Positions 9,847-17,242 of a DNA stretch of 54,514 nt are shown piece after piece. The stretch is taken from contig NZ_QMFA01000047.1 of assembly GCF_003285005.1 (NCBI RefSeq), forward strand, positions 1 to 54,514, read 5' to 3'. Position numbers and translations under genes: made by a program. Position 1 is the stretch's first letter. Each line of letters begins with the position of its first letter. The notes under the pieces were generated by a model that saw nothing but the letters and a program-made list of their open reading frames with translations, did not search any database and was not told where the DNA came from. The DNA is from Paenibacillus sp. YN15 (GTDB lineage: Bacteria > Bacillota > Bacilli > Paenibacillales > NBRC-103111).

Positions 9847-10323
9847 ATGGAACAGCTGATTGCCTTTTTGCAGGAGCAACAAGCGGATTTTGAGATCATC
9901 CGCCACGAGCGTTCCTTTCATACAGCCAAGGAGGGAGCGGAGGCGCTGGGGATTGAGCTGGGGCAAACTGCTCCGTCCCTCATCGTCAAAACGGAGGCGG
10001 GATTCTTTGCTGTTATGCTGTCGGGCGCCGGAGGGCGGTTGAATATGAACCGGCTAAAGCCTATTCTCGGTGTACAGCAGGTGAAGCTGGCATCTCCTGT
10101 TGAGGTGGAGGAGCTTACCGGCTCCAAACCTGGGGATGTGGGGCTGATGCAACGGTCGCTGCCAACCGTTGTGGACAAGCGGCTTTTCCGTTTCAGATAC
10201 ATTTTCGGAGGGACGGGGGTCCCGGATACTACTCTGAAAATCCGGCCGGAGGACGCGGTTCGGCTCAACCGGATTGCAGGATATTTGGAAGAGGAAGCAA
10301 ATGAAGGGCGGAGAGTGGATTGA
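9847..10323 (+). CDS. YbaK/EbsC family aminoacyl-tRNA editing-like protein
   Basis: This single-domain protein of about 158 residues resembles the YbaK/ProX editing domain, which removes misacylated amino acids from tRNA (for example Cys-tRNA-Pro). The family features seen are RSFHTAKEGAEALG near the N-terminus, a conserved Lys in LIVKTEAGFFAVMLSG, and the late GD-x-G segment in SKPGDVGLM. ATG 9847 follows GAGGAG by eight bases. An upstream in-frame extension lacks similarity and was discarded. TATAAT at 9802-9807 could be its -10. Its end overlaps the Nudix gene by four bases. Confidence 0.85.
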   Translation: MEQLIAFLQEQQADFEIIRHERSFHTAKEGAEALGIELGQTAPSLIVKTEAGFFAVMLSGAGGRLNMNRLKPILGVQQVKLASPVEVEELTGSKPGDVGLMQRSLPTVVDKRLFRFRYIFGGTGVPDTTLKIRPEDAVRLNRIAGYLEEEANEGRRVD

Positions 10324-10778
10324 AGGACAGGTTCAAGCTGATCCCGGCGGTTCATTTGTTTTTTATCCGGGAGGACCGAATTTTGCTGCTGCGGCGCTAC
10401 AATACCGGTTATGAAGATGGAAATTACAGTGTGGTTGCGGGGCACCTGGATGGCGGTGAAGAAGTTTGGCAGGCTGCAGCCCGGGAGGCGTACGAGGAAG
10501 CGGGAGTTATCCTCAGGCAGGCGGATGTGGAAATGGCGGGGGTTATGCACCGGTTGTCCGATGACGAGAGAGTGGATTTTTTTGTACATATAAGGGCTTG
10601 GGAGGGGGAGCTTGTGAACCGGGAGCCGGATAAATGCGATGAGCTGGCATGGTTTGCACTGGATGAGCTTCCTGCCAATACGATTCCGTATGTGGCCAGA
10701 GCCATCGGCAATTACCGCAAAGGGCAATGGTTTGACAGCTTCGGTTGGGAGTCAGCGGTCCGGCCGGGCTTGCAATAG
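10320..10778 (+). CDS. Nudix hydrolase
   Basis: This 152-residue protein has a perfect Nudix box, GHLDGGEEVWQAAAREAYEE followed by AGV, which satisfies G-x5-E-x7-R-E-x2-E-E-x-G. It therefore hydrolyses a nucleoside diphosphate linked to another moiety, but the substrate cannot be read from sequence. The start is TTG 10320, whose last two bases begin the TGA stop of the YbaK-like gene. This four-base overlap indicates translational coupling. The ADP-ribose or oxidised-nucleotide subgroups are possibilities only. Confidence 0.9.
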   Translation: MKDRFKLIPAVHLFFIREDRILLLRRYNTGYEDGNYSVVAGHLDGGEEVWQAAAREAYEEAGVILRQADVEMAGVMHRLSDDERVDFFVHIRAWEGELVNREPDKCDELAWFALDELPANTIPYVARAIGNYRKGQWFDSFGWESAVRPGLQ

Positions 10779-10823
10779 GAAAAAGCAAGGCAAACTCCAA
10801 TCGGATTGCAGGGAGCGGATGCT

Positions 10824-11780
10824 ATGGAAAGCGGGACAAAGCTGAAGCTGGATGGGGCGGAGCTGGGGATGCTTGTCCGGGAGGCCTTCGGGGCTGATCC
10901 GGAGGAGACGGAGGAGCTGTCCGATGGCTGGGCGAATACGGCCTACCGGGTCCGGCTGCAGGACGGGAGAAGGATGGTGCTGAAGCTGGCTCCTCTGCCC
11001 GAAGTGAAGCAAATGCGGTATGAGGTCAAGCTGATGCAGACGGAGGTGGACATGCTCAAGCGGCTGGAAGGGGTGCTGCCCGTTCCCCGCGTGTTTGTGT
11101 ATGATAACAGCCGCAGTCTGGTGGCTTCGGACTATTTCTTTATGGAGCATCTGGACGGCACTCCGTACAACAAGCTGAAGCCGTCGCTGAGTCCGGAGGA
11201 GCGGGAAGCGGTGGAACTGCAGCTGGGCCGATATAACCGGACGCTGAATGAGGTGCGGGGGGAGAGGTTCGGACTTTATGCGGCTCCGGCGGCTGCGGAG
11301 GTTGGCTGGTTTGAGGTTTTCCGCGGGCTGGTGGAAGATGTTCTGGAGGATGGCAAGGAGATGTCGGTGGATTTGCCTGTGCCGGAGCAAGAGGTTTTGG
11401 CGCTTGTTGAGGGCAGCCGCTGCGCGCTGGACGAGGTAACGGAGCCCAGGCTGGTCCATTGGGACTTATGGGACGGCAATGTATTCGTCCGGGACGGAAG
11501 GATTGCCGGGCTGATCGATTTTGAGCGGGCCATGTGGGGGGACCCCCTTATTGAAGCATACTTCCGCAACGGGACTCTGACAGAGGCGTTCCGCCAGGGC
11601 TACGGGCTGGAAGCCTTCTCGGCTGCCCAGGAAGCACGGGTAATGCTTTATGACCTGTATCTGGACTTGATCATGCATATTGAGCGCCCGTTCCGCCAGT
11701 TTGCTTCCCCGGATCATGAAGCATGGACAAGGGAGCGGCTTGTGAAGGATTGGGAGCGCATCTGTAAGGCTCTGGGATAA
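10824..11780 (+). CDS. Aminoglycoside-phosphotransferase-family kinase
   Basis: This 318-residue small-molecule kinase has the APH/choline-kinase fold. The catalytic Brenner motif LVHWDLWDGNVFV (H-x-D-x4-N) and the metal-binding GLIDFERAMWGDPLIEAY are intact. The N-terminal lobe has VLKLAPLPEVKQMRYEVKLM with the ATP-anchoring Lys and Glu. Such chromosomal members may phosphorylate sugars, choline-like compounds or antibiotics. Nothing nearby fixes the substrate, so resistance should not be assumed. GGGAG lies eight bases before ATG 10824. Confidence 0.85.
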   Translation: MESGTKLKLDGAELGMLVREAFGADPEETEELSDGWANTAYRVRLQDGRRMVLKLAPLPEVKQMRYEVKLMQTEVDMLKRLEGVLPVPRVFVYDNSRSLVASDYFFMEHLDGTPYNKLKPSLSPEEREAVELQLGRYNRTLNEVRGERFGLYAAPAAAEVGWFEVFRGLVEDVLEDGKEMSVDLPVPEQEVLALVEGSRCALDEVTEPRLVHWDLWDGNVFVRDGRIAGLIDFERAMWGDPLIEAYFRNGTLTEAFRQGYGLEAFSAAQEARVMLYDLYLDLIMHIERPFRQFASPDHEAWTRERLVKDWERICKALG

Positions 11781-11982
11781 AGGTGCCGGATGGCCGGCCA
11801 AGAGGGAGTGGCGTCTTGAAAATTGCGTTTGTGCTGTTCGACGGTGTGACCTTTTTGGACTTTATCATCAAAGCTGAGAAGACTCCGTCCTCTCCAGGGC
11901 GGAGATGAATCAGCGGTTTTCTGAAATGTTGCGAACATATGTGCTATGCTATGGAAAAAGCCCACGAAGGGATGAAGTGCGC

Positions 11983-12479
11983 ATGATCGTGCATCAAGCG
12001 TACAAGTATCGTATCTACCCGAATGCAGACCAACAGCAGCTCATAAGACGTATGTTCGGTTGCTGCCGGTTTGTGTTCAACCATTTCCTGGCGAAATGGA
12101 ACAGCGCGTATTCGGAAACAGGGAAAGGGTTGTCGTACCATTCGTGTGCGACTGCGCTTCCCGCCCCGAAAAACCGTCCAAAACTGTCCGCCACATGCCG
12201 AACGCTGGATGCAAAGCGATGTATCGACTTCTTTTAACCACTCATACTCCGTTTTCAGGCGAATTTGTCCGTCAGCTCGCGTACAAGGCTTCCTGGTACG
12301 GCCGAACGCTTCGGGTGGCGGACCGGTTTGAACCGACCAGTCAGCGCTGTCATGTATGTGGCACGGTCCATCCCGAGGTGAAGAATCTATCGATCCGGGA
12401 ATGGACATGTTCGACCTGTGGAACCGCTCATGATCGAGACGAGAACGCGGCCCATAATATCAAGAGCGCCGCCATCTAG
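11983..12479 (+). pseudogene. tnpB: tnpB remnant with deletion and internal inversion
   Basis: The N-terminal part (VHQAYKYRIYPNADQQQL to GLSYHSCATALP) and the C-terminal part (EFVRQLAYKASWYGR, then the zinc finger CHVCG...CSTCG and HDRDENAAHNIK) are recognisable TnpB. The large central RuvC-bearing region is missing. Between the two parts, about 12166-12259, the minus strand encodes LKTEYEWLKEVDTS and, after one frameshift, FASSVRHVADSFGRFF. This is exactly the TnpB segment that should follow SYHSCATALP. That block is therefore inverted in place. The protein is inactive. Confidence 0.85.
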
Positions 12480-12596
12480 CAGCGCCCTACTTTGAACTGC
12501 GGGAACCGCAGGGATCGCTTGCTAAGAAAGAGGAGGGTCCTCCTCTGTTCGCAAGAATCCCCCACTTCAAGTGCAGCTAAGTGGGGGAGAGTTCAA
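12380..12596 (+). ncRNA. Possible reRNA/omega-RNA scaffold of the TnpB element
   Basis: In IS605-type elements the RNA guide scaffold spans the end of tnpB and the right end, and the guide is read from flanking host DNA. Here the 3' stems (GCAGGGATCGCTTGC region, GGAGGGTCCTCC, CCCCCACTT/AAGTGGGGG) are intact although TnpB is dead. Assignment is by position and stem structure only; expression is unknown. Confidence 0.35.
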
Positions 12597-12960
12597 TGAA
12601 TGGCTGAAGGGCGCGGAGAAGGCCAGGTACAAGGTTTCGGTCTGCACCGGATCGCTGCTTCTGGGAGCCGCCGGTCTGCTGGAGGGGAAAAAAGCCACCA
12701 CCCATCCCCGGGCTTATGAGCTGTTGGAGCCGTATTGCCAAGAGGTTGTTCCCGCCCGGATTGTTCGGGACGGCCATGTCATTACAGCCGGGGGCGTAAC
12801 GTCCTCCATTGATTTGGGGCTGTATATGATCCAACTGCTGGTTTCCTCTGAGGCGGCGGAGCAGGTTCAGGGGCAGATTGATTATCCTTACCGGCTGCAA
12901 GGTGCAGTGGAGATGGAATCAGACAGCGCCCCGCCGGAGTGATGGGGGAGGAGGTTCAAG

Positions 12961-13467
12961 ATGAAGATACGGATCATCGGTCCTTGCGGAAGCGGAAAAT
13001 CTACTGCTGCCCGGGCTTTGTCCCGGCAATTGAGCATTCCTTGCTACGAAATCGATAATCTGATCTGGGATAGAAGCGCCACAGGGGTGAGAAATCCGGA
13101 GGCGGTCCGGAACCGGATGTTCCAGGAGGTTCTGGAATCGGAGGCTTGGATTCTGGAGGGGGTTCAGCATAGCTGGACGATGGAGAGCTTCCGGCAGGCG
13201 GATTGGGTGGTGCTGCTGCATCCCCATGTGCTGGTTCGGGATTACCGGATTATCCGGCGGTTTGTCCGGAGCAGAACGGGGCTGGAGCCGTGGAACTATA
13301 AGCAGACCTTTTCCAATCTGGTGAAAATGGTGGTGCAGTGGAATCACGGGTATGACCCGGATAAGATTCTCAGGCTGACTGCGGAGTTTGCCGGGAAGCG
13401 GCTTGTGGCCGCCGGGCCGAAGGAGCTGTCCGCTTGGGCGGACCACTTAATGCGGAATGAAGCCTAG
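12961..13467 (+). CDS. P-loop NTPase, adenylate/shikimate-kinase-like (FlaR-type)
   Basis: This 168-residue protein starts with a canonical Walker A, GPCGSGKST (residues 7-15), followed by LSIPCYEIDNLIWDR and an Arg-rich lid-like region (RRFVRSRTGLEPWNYKQTF). It resembles small kinases annotated as DNA topology modulation (FlaR-related) proteins, whose true substrate is poorly defined. ATG 12961 follows GGGGGAGGAGG by a normal distance. It lies 18 bases past the broken DJ-1/PfpI gene. Confidence 0.75.
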   Translation: MKIRIIGPCGSGKSTAARALSRQLSIPCYEIDNLIWDRSATGVRNPEAVRNRMFQEVLESEAWILEGVQHSWTMESFRQADWVVLLHPHVLVRDYRIIRRFVRSRTGLEPWNYKQTFSNLVKMVVQWNHGYDPDKILRLTAEFAGKRLVAAGPKELSAWADHLMRNEA

Positions 13468-13639
13468 GCGGGGGGGGCCAGTGTGGAGCAGCGGGGGGCT
13501 TAAATGGAGGGGGCGTGTGGCGGCGGAGGTCTAAGTTGAGGGTGTGCGGGGCAATTGGTGGAGGACTAACTCGTTGTGTTTGTTGAGGCTGCGGCTGCGG
13601 TGGCTAGGATGTAATGGCGGTGAGAGCCGCTATTTGCCT

Positions 13640-13800
13640 CAAAATCGGGGAATGGAAAATCTAACGGAAGCAGGGGCCGTTATTGGGCCAAAATGGGAAC
13701 TAAGGCCGGTCATTTGGTCCAAATAGCGGCGTTGGCCGCCGTTAGATTTTGAGAAGCAGCGTTTTCGTGGAAATAAAGGCTTTCACCGCCGTTAGAGCTG
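13640..13800. repeat. TAACGG/CCGTTA palindromic repeats
   Basis: Three imperfect hairpins share the arms TAACGG or TAGCGG(C) with CCGTTA or GCCGCCGTTA. The clearest is TAGCGGCgttgGCCGCCGTTA near 13723-13745. They belong to the same intergenic family as at 1-90, 19.9-20.1 kb and 35.8-36.0 kb. The gap from 13468 to 13994 contains no gene that I can support. Confidence 0.65.
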
Positions 13801-13817
13801 TCTCCCCCTGCCATGCC

Positions 13818-13975
13818 TCCACTAGAGGGAGGGGCAACCAACACTACGGCCATCCCCATCAGAGGGAAGCGGCGGCTTACATCATGGTCTTCCCCACCAG
13901 AGGAGGCAGGTGCGCACGCTAACGGCCATACCCACCAGAGGGGGGAGCGGCCAATCCACGGCCTCCCCCCAACAG
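13818..13975. repeat. Four degenerate 38-bp tandem repeats
   Basis: Units aligned on AGAGGG/AGAGGA begin at 13824, 13861, 13899 and 13937, a period of 37-38 bases. Each has a preceding CCCCA(C/T)CAG-like stretch and a following G-rich GAGCGGC-like stretch. A short open frame crosses them but has no ribosome site. The array ends just before the 3' end of the GH88 gene. Confidence 0.6.
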
Positions 13976-13994
13976 GCGTGAGGGGCGCCTTGCC

Positions 13995-15143
13995 CTAAAA
14001 AATCCGCTGCTGCCAGCCCTTCAGCTTGGCTAAAGCTTCTACGTAGTAGTAGTCGCCATAGATAAGGGAGACATTGACATTCTGTCCCGCCGGCTTGTGG
14101 CCTGTGCCTTCCACCAGGATCGCCTCATGCTCCGGCTGGTTCCATGTGGCGTAGCTCCGGGTCAGCGACACCAGGATTTGCTCCGCCGCCCGGGCATACA
14201 GATTGGCTTCCGCCGGGGAGCCCACAGCCGCGGCGATTTCCAGAAGGCCGGAAGCGGCGCAGGCGGCAGCGGAGGTATCCCGCGGTTCGCCGTCCAGCAG
14301 GCCGTTGTTGGCGCGGAAATCCCAATGGGGCACATGATCCTCCGGCAGATTGGCCAGGAAGAAATGGGCCACCCGCCGGGCCGCTTGCAGGAACCGGATT
14401 TCTCCGGTGTAGCGGTACACATTGGCCATGCCGTGCAGGGCCCAGGATTGTCCGCGGCTCCAGGCCGAATCCGGTCCGGCGCCCTGTCCGCCCAGGGATT
14501 CCAGGAATGCGCCGCTCTCCGGGTCGAAGGAGACGATATGGCGCACCGAGCCGTCCTCCCGGATGAAATGGGCAAGCACCGTATCCGCATGGGCGATGGC
14601 AATATGCCGGAAACGGGGGTCAGGCAGCTCCTCTGCGGCCCAAAGGAGCAGGCTTAAGTTCAATGAGGAGTCTATGATGGACCAGCCGGTATGGTCCCCG
14701 TTCCAGGCCCGCAGGAAGCGGCCAGCCAGATTGAACCGGCCTGCCAGGAAATTGGCCGCGGCCAGCCCGCGGCGGCGGGCATCGGCATCGCCGGTCAGCT
14801 TGTATTTGATCACCGCCGTAGGCAGATATTGAAAGCCTACATCATGGTGGAAGCGGTTGTCCCGCAAGGTGCATTGCTCAATTCGTTCATCCCAGCTCCA
14901 GGCTGCCTCCCGGTATACCGCCTCTCCCGTCATATCATGCATAATCCACAGAAGCCCCGGCCAAAAGCCGGAGGTCCACCAGTCCAGATTGCTGCTGTCA
15001 TATTTGCCGTCCTGTCCCGCAACGTGAGGAACCTTGTCCCCAATTTGGGCGACCATCGCTTTTGTTTTAACGGCAAGCCGGTCCCAGGCGGCGGGCAGCC
15101 ATTCCTCCAGCTTCAGGCCAAAATCCGGCAATTGTGTTCCCAT
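13995..15143 (-). CDS. GH88 unsaturated glucuronyl hydrolase
   Basis: This 382-residue cytoplasmic-type enzyme (no signal peptide) removes the 4,5-unsaturated uronic acid left at the non-reducing end by polysaccharide lyases. The two catalytic/hydration aspartates of the family correspond to Asp101 (FHHDVGFQYLPTA) and Asp158 (SIIDSSLNL). The SAWSRGQSWALHG and DTSAAACAASGLLE segments are further GH88/GH105 (alpha/alpha)6-barrel signatures. A GGAGGATGATC ribosome site precedes the start. It stands alone, with no lyase or transporter nearby, so the polysaccharide it serves cannot be named. GH105 is a less likely alternative. Confidence 0.88.
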   Translation of the reverse strand: MGTQLPDFGLKLEEWLPAAWDRLAVKTKAMVAQIGDKVPHVAGQDGKYDSSNLDWWTSGFWPGLLWIMHDMTGEAVYREAAWSWDERIEQCTLRDNRFHHDVGFQYLPTAVIKYKLTGDADARRRGLAAANFLAGRFNLAGRFLRAWNGDHTGWSIIDSSLNLSLLLWAAEELPDPRFRHIAIAHADTVLAHFIREDGSVRHIVSFDPESGAFLESLGGQGAGPDSAWSRGQSWALHGMANVYRYTGEIRFLQAARRVAHFFLANLPEDHVPHWDFRANNGLLDGEPRDTSAAACAASGLLEIAAAVGSPAEANLYARAAEQILVSLTRSYATWNQPEHEAILVEGTGHKPAGQNVNVSLIYGDYYYVEALAKLKGWQQRIF

Positions 15144-15286
15144 ATCCGATCATCCTCCAATTGAAATAGTATCGCAGTCAAGGCAGCTCTCCAAAGTTAT
15201 AAACTCTTCCTCCAGCATAGTGGATGAAGCGCGCCCATAGTGTAGGGCGGTTATGACATAATGTTGCTGTATTATGGTTTCGGGGC

Positions 15287-15913
15287 TTACAGGCCCCGCT
15301 GCACCTTGCGCCCCTTCTGGGCGGAAATCCACAGCAGCTTGTTCAACAGCTTTAAGGTTTCCGGCGAGTGGGAAATAATCCGTGCCGCAGGCAAATCCGG
15401 AAGTGTTTTGGCCAATTTGGCTTCTCCCTCGCCTTTGCGCAGGCGCGCCGCGATCTGCTGCAGGCGGCGCTCCACCAGCTCCCGGGGCAGGCGGAAGGCA
15501 TGAGCCAGTATTTGTGCGGCATGGGCCTCCTCCAGATGCTCCGCGTAGTCTTCGATCATATAAATTGGCATGGCCGCGTACAGCTGGAACAGCCCGGCCT
15601 GAATCTCCTGCAGCTCGGCAAACAGCCGTGGGAGCTCAGGTTGGCTGCCCACATGGCGGACCGGGTGGCATAGCTCATGAAAAAACACGGAACGGGCTTC
15701 ATCATAAGCCAACCTCTGGTCCAGGAAAATCACCGAATACCCGCCCTCCCGCCAATCAGCGAAGGAAGGCCCCATATAAAAAACCAAATCTGCTCCAAAT
15801 AGCTGCGCCACCCATTCCAGATCCAAATCACCGGGGGTGCGGATGCCGCTATGTATGTACCGGGAATTGATCCACTGCTCCAACTCGCAAGGCCTATATC
15901 CCTCAAGTATCAT
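15287..15913 (-). CDS. ImmA/IrrE family metallo-endopeptidase
   Basis: This 208-residue protein has the zinc-binding HELCH motif (H79-E80-x-x-H83) in SVFFHELCHPVRH, and a C-terminal helical tail. Members such as ImmA of ICEBs1 cleave the cognate XRE repressor when the SOS or other signals arrive. It lies next to an XRE repressor and divergent to a tail-gene operon, so cleavage of that repressor is the natural inference. ATG 15913 follows TTGGAG; the upstream extension was discarded. A terminator sits between it and the repressor gene, so its expression is at least partly separate. Confidence 0.85.
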   Translation of the reverse strand: MILEGYRPCELEQWINSRYIHSGIRTPGDLDLEWVAQLFGADLVFYMGPSFADWREGGYSVIFLDQRLAYDEARSVFFHELCHPVRHVGSQPELPRLFAELQEIQAGLFQLYAAMPIYMIEDYAEHLEEAHAAQILAHAFRLPRELVERRLQQIAARLRKGEGEAKLAKTLPDLPAARIISHSPETLKLLNKLLWISAQKGRKVQRGL

Positions 15914-15956
15914 AAAATCACTCCAAAATAGAGAATATATGTTCGGTTTTATGGCC

Positions 15957-15985
15957 AAAAAGAAAGCCCTTCGGGGCTTTTCTTT
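15957..15985 (-). terminator. Terminator between repressor and protease genes
   Basis: The stem AAAGCCC/GGGCTTT (15963-15969 with 15974-15980) closes a 4-base loop. Read on the minus strand it is followed by a T-rich run (CTTTTT), right after the XRE stop codon. It would reduce read-through into the ImmA-like gene. Confidence 0.75.
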
Positions 15986-16003
15986 GTTTGCTGGACGCGA
16001 AAA

Positions 16004-16315
16004 TCACTTGTCCAGTCCCTTCATCCGCCGGTAGGCCTCTACTGCCGCTTCCGCCACCCGCAGCTCCTCTTCCGTATAGGAGTGGGCTCCGCCGAAGAAG
16101 GCCCGGCCGCCCGCAGGCTCCCGCCCGAGAAGAGAATCCGCATTCACTTCGAACACGTCGGCAAACGCAGCAACCAGCACATCCTCCACAGGCCGCTTAT
16201 TGGCTTCGATGCGGGAAAGCACGCTGTTGTTGATGCCGATTTTCTGGGCCAGCTCCAACTGGGTCCAGCCCTTCTCCTCCCGCAAGCTGCGGATTCGATC
16301 TCCGATTTTCATCAT
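16004..16315 (-). CDS. XRE-family repressor (ImmR/cI-like)
   Basis: The protein is about 103 residues with an N-terminal helix-turn-helix, RIRSLREEKGWTQLELAQKI then GINNSVLSRIEANKR. A linker and a C-terminal helix (TEEELRVAEAAVEAYRRMKG) follow. It is transcribed away from the tail-gene operon, with operator-like repeats between. The arrangement matches phage or ICE repressors paired with an ImmA-type protease. The start is probably ATG 16315 (or the adjacent ATG 16312) behind AAGAGGG. Its likely role is to keep the tail operon silent. Confidence 0.85.
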   Translation of the reverse strand: MMKIGDRIRSLREEKGWTQLELAQKIGINNSVLSRIEANKRPVEDVLVAAFADVFEVNADSLLGREPAGGRAFFGGAHSYTEEELRVAEAAVEAYRRMKGLDK

Positions 16316-16347
16316 CCTCACCAACCCTCTTAAAAAAGCACACTATG

Positions 16348-16376
16348 ATTATACCACTTTTGTGAGCGGTGAAAAT
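16348..16376 (-). promoter_or_regulatory. Candidate promoter of the XRE repressor gene
   Basis: On the minus strand TATAAT (plus-strand 16348-16353) is preceded at 16 bases by TTTTCA. The -10 is perfect and the -35 is weak. The promoter sits between the repressor start and the operator repeats, so the repressor may regulate itself. Confidence 0.55.
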
Positions 16377-16381
16377 AATTA

Positions 16382-16517
16382 TTTTGCCGAATTAGCAAAA
16401 AAATCATTGACACTTTTTTGCTTAGCCAGTAGTATAAAGGCATTAAAGTTGCTGATTTAGCAAAATAAAGGAGTATTCATCCCCTTTTTACATCTTATTT
16501 TTCTGAAACAGCAAATA
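16382..16517. promoter_or_regulatory. Repeated operator half-sites TTTTGCTAA
   Basis: A palindrome TTTTGC-N7-GCAAAA lies at 16382-16400. Further copies of the half-site are TTTTTTGCTTAG (16414-16425), ATTTAGCAAAA (16455-16465, inverted) and ACAGCAAAT (16509-16517, inverted, weaker). One half-site falls in the spacer of the rightward promoter, so a bound repressor would block RNA polymerase. Binding by the neighbouring XRE protein is inferred. Confidence 0.65.
16407..16435 (+). promoter_or_regulatory. Rightward promoter toward arpU and the tail genes
   Basis: A consensus TTGACA (16407-16412) and TAGTAT (16430-16435) are spaced by 17 bases, a strong sigma-A promoter. It overlaps the operator repeats and reads toward the ArpU-type regulator. 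Confidence 0.8.
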
Positions 16518-16532
16518 TCGGGAGGTTTTCAA

Positions 16533-16994
16533 ATGAGCAAAGCAGGAAAGGGCGGAATCCGCATCGGTCAAATGGAAATCAACATGGACGAGACCCGCCG
16601 CAGGGTGGAGGAGCGGCTGGAAACAGCGCGGGTGTACAAGTATTTGGGGATCGTGCGCAGGGAGGTCCGGATGACGTCAGGCACAGAGCCCCGGTATCAT
16701 GGGGCAACCAACCGTATCGGCAAGGCGACGGAGGCGGCTGCGGTGTGGAATGCGGATCAGGAGGAGCGGATGCGGACTGCTTATGAGGATGTGGAACGGG
16801 CGGTGGGCAGCCTCCCGGACAAGCAGGGGGAAATTATCCGGTTGCGTTATCTGAGCAGTTTGGACGGGGAAATGGATTTTCAAGTATGCCAGGAGGTGCA
16901 TCTGAGCGAGCGGACCTACCGGAGAGTGAAGGCGAAGGCGATTGTCAATTTGGCGTTGGCGCTCCGGCTGGAGGAATGGAGCTTCGCCGAATAA
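16533..16994 (+). CDS. ArpU-family phage transcriptional regulator
   Basis: This 153-residue protein resembles ArpU/RinA-type late-gene regulators. An N-terminal ARVYKYLGIV helix and the central HGATNRIGKATEAAAVWN are followed by a sigma-region-4-like C-terminus, EIIRLRYLSSLDG ... VHLSERTYRRVKAKAIVNLA. In PBSX-like phages such proteins switch on the structural operon. The start has GGGAGG. It is under the repressor-controlled promoter, and a terminator lies between it and the structural genes. That would fit a two-step switch in which ArpU activates a second promoter or read-through (inference). Confidence 0.8.
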   Translation: MSKAGKGGIRIGQMEINMDETRRRVEERLETARVYKYLGIVRREVRMTSGTEPRYHGATNRIGKATEAAAVWNADQEERMRTAYEDVERAVGSLPDKQGEIIRLRYLSSLDGEMDFQVCQEVHLSERTYRRVKAKAIVNLALALRLEEWSFAE

Positions 16995-17162
16995 GTGGCC
17001 GCTCTCCGGCCGGGGAATGGCCTGAAGTTGGCCCGCCATTGGACAGCAGCCATGGTATATTGATATCGTGGCCAACCAAGACAAAGGCTGCAAATCCCAA
17101 CTGCATAACCGCACCCGCTTATTCCGGAAATGGCGCCATATACCGGATGAGACGCGCAAAAG

Positions 17163-17192
17163 GGACGCTTCCCATGAGGCGTCTTTTTTTAC
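17163..17192 (+). terminator. Terminator between arpU and the tail genes
   Basis: An 8-bp stem with one mismatch (GACGCTTC / GAGGCGTC, about 17164-17183) is followed by T7. It should stop transcription coming from the arpU promoter before the tail genes. The 16995-17242 gap has no gene. I could not identify a clear second promoter in it. Confidence 0.75.
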
Positions 17193-17242
17193 GAAAATGC
17201 ACGATTGTCGGGATGACAATCATAACGGAGAGGAGAGAGGCC

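Larger units (their letters stand above)
11866..12596 (+). mobile_element. Decayed IS200/IS605-family (TnpB-only) element
   Basis: The left edge follows TTTAT (11861-11865), a known type of IS605 target/TAM. A left-end hairpin is visible with arms CTCCGTCCT (11882-11890) and AGGGCGGAG. The right end carries the TnpB-type 3' region with stems GGAGGGTCCTCC and CCCCCACTT/AAGTGGGGG, ending at TTCAA (12592-12596). No TnpA is present, and the tnpB gene inside is deleted and rearranged, so the copy cannot move by itself. No target duplication is seen, as expected for this family. Confidence 0.85.
11816..12942 (+). pseudogene. DJ-1/PfpI gene split by an IS605-type element
   Basis: The 5' piece begins at TTG 11816 after AGGGAG and encodes KIAFVLFDGVTFLDFI, the typical start of a DJ-1/PfpI or ThiJ-like protein. 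It then runs into the insertion and stops at 11906. The 3' piece (from 12597) encodes EWLKGAEKARYKVSVCTG, with the nucleophile-elbow Cys, and continues to the family's C-terminus at 12942. The expected middle (roughly 70-80 codons in intact relatives) is missing, so insertion was accompanied by a deletion. A shortened product reading in from the element (frame open from 12571) is possible but would lack half the fold. Confidence 0.85.

Noticed and set aside
10824-11780. Antibiotic-resistance kinase
   Set aside because: The APH fold is clear, but chromosomal members act on many substrates and no resistance context is present.
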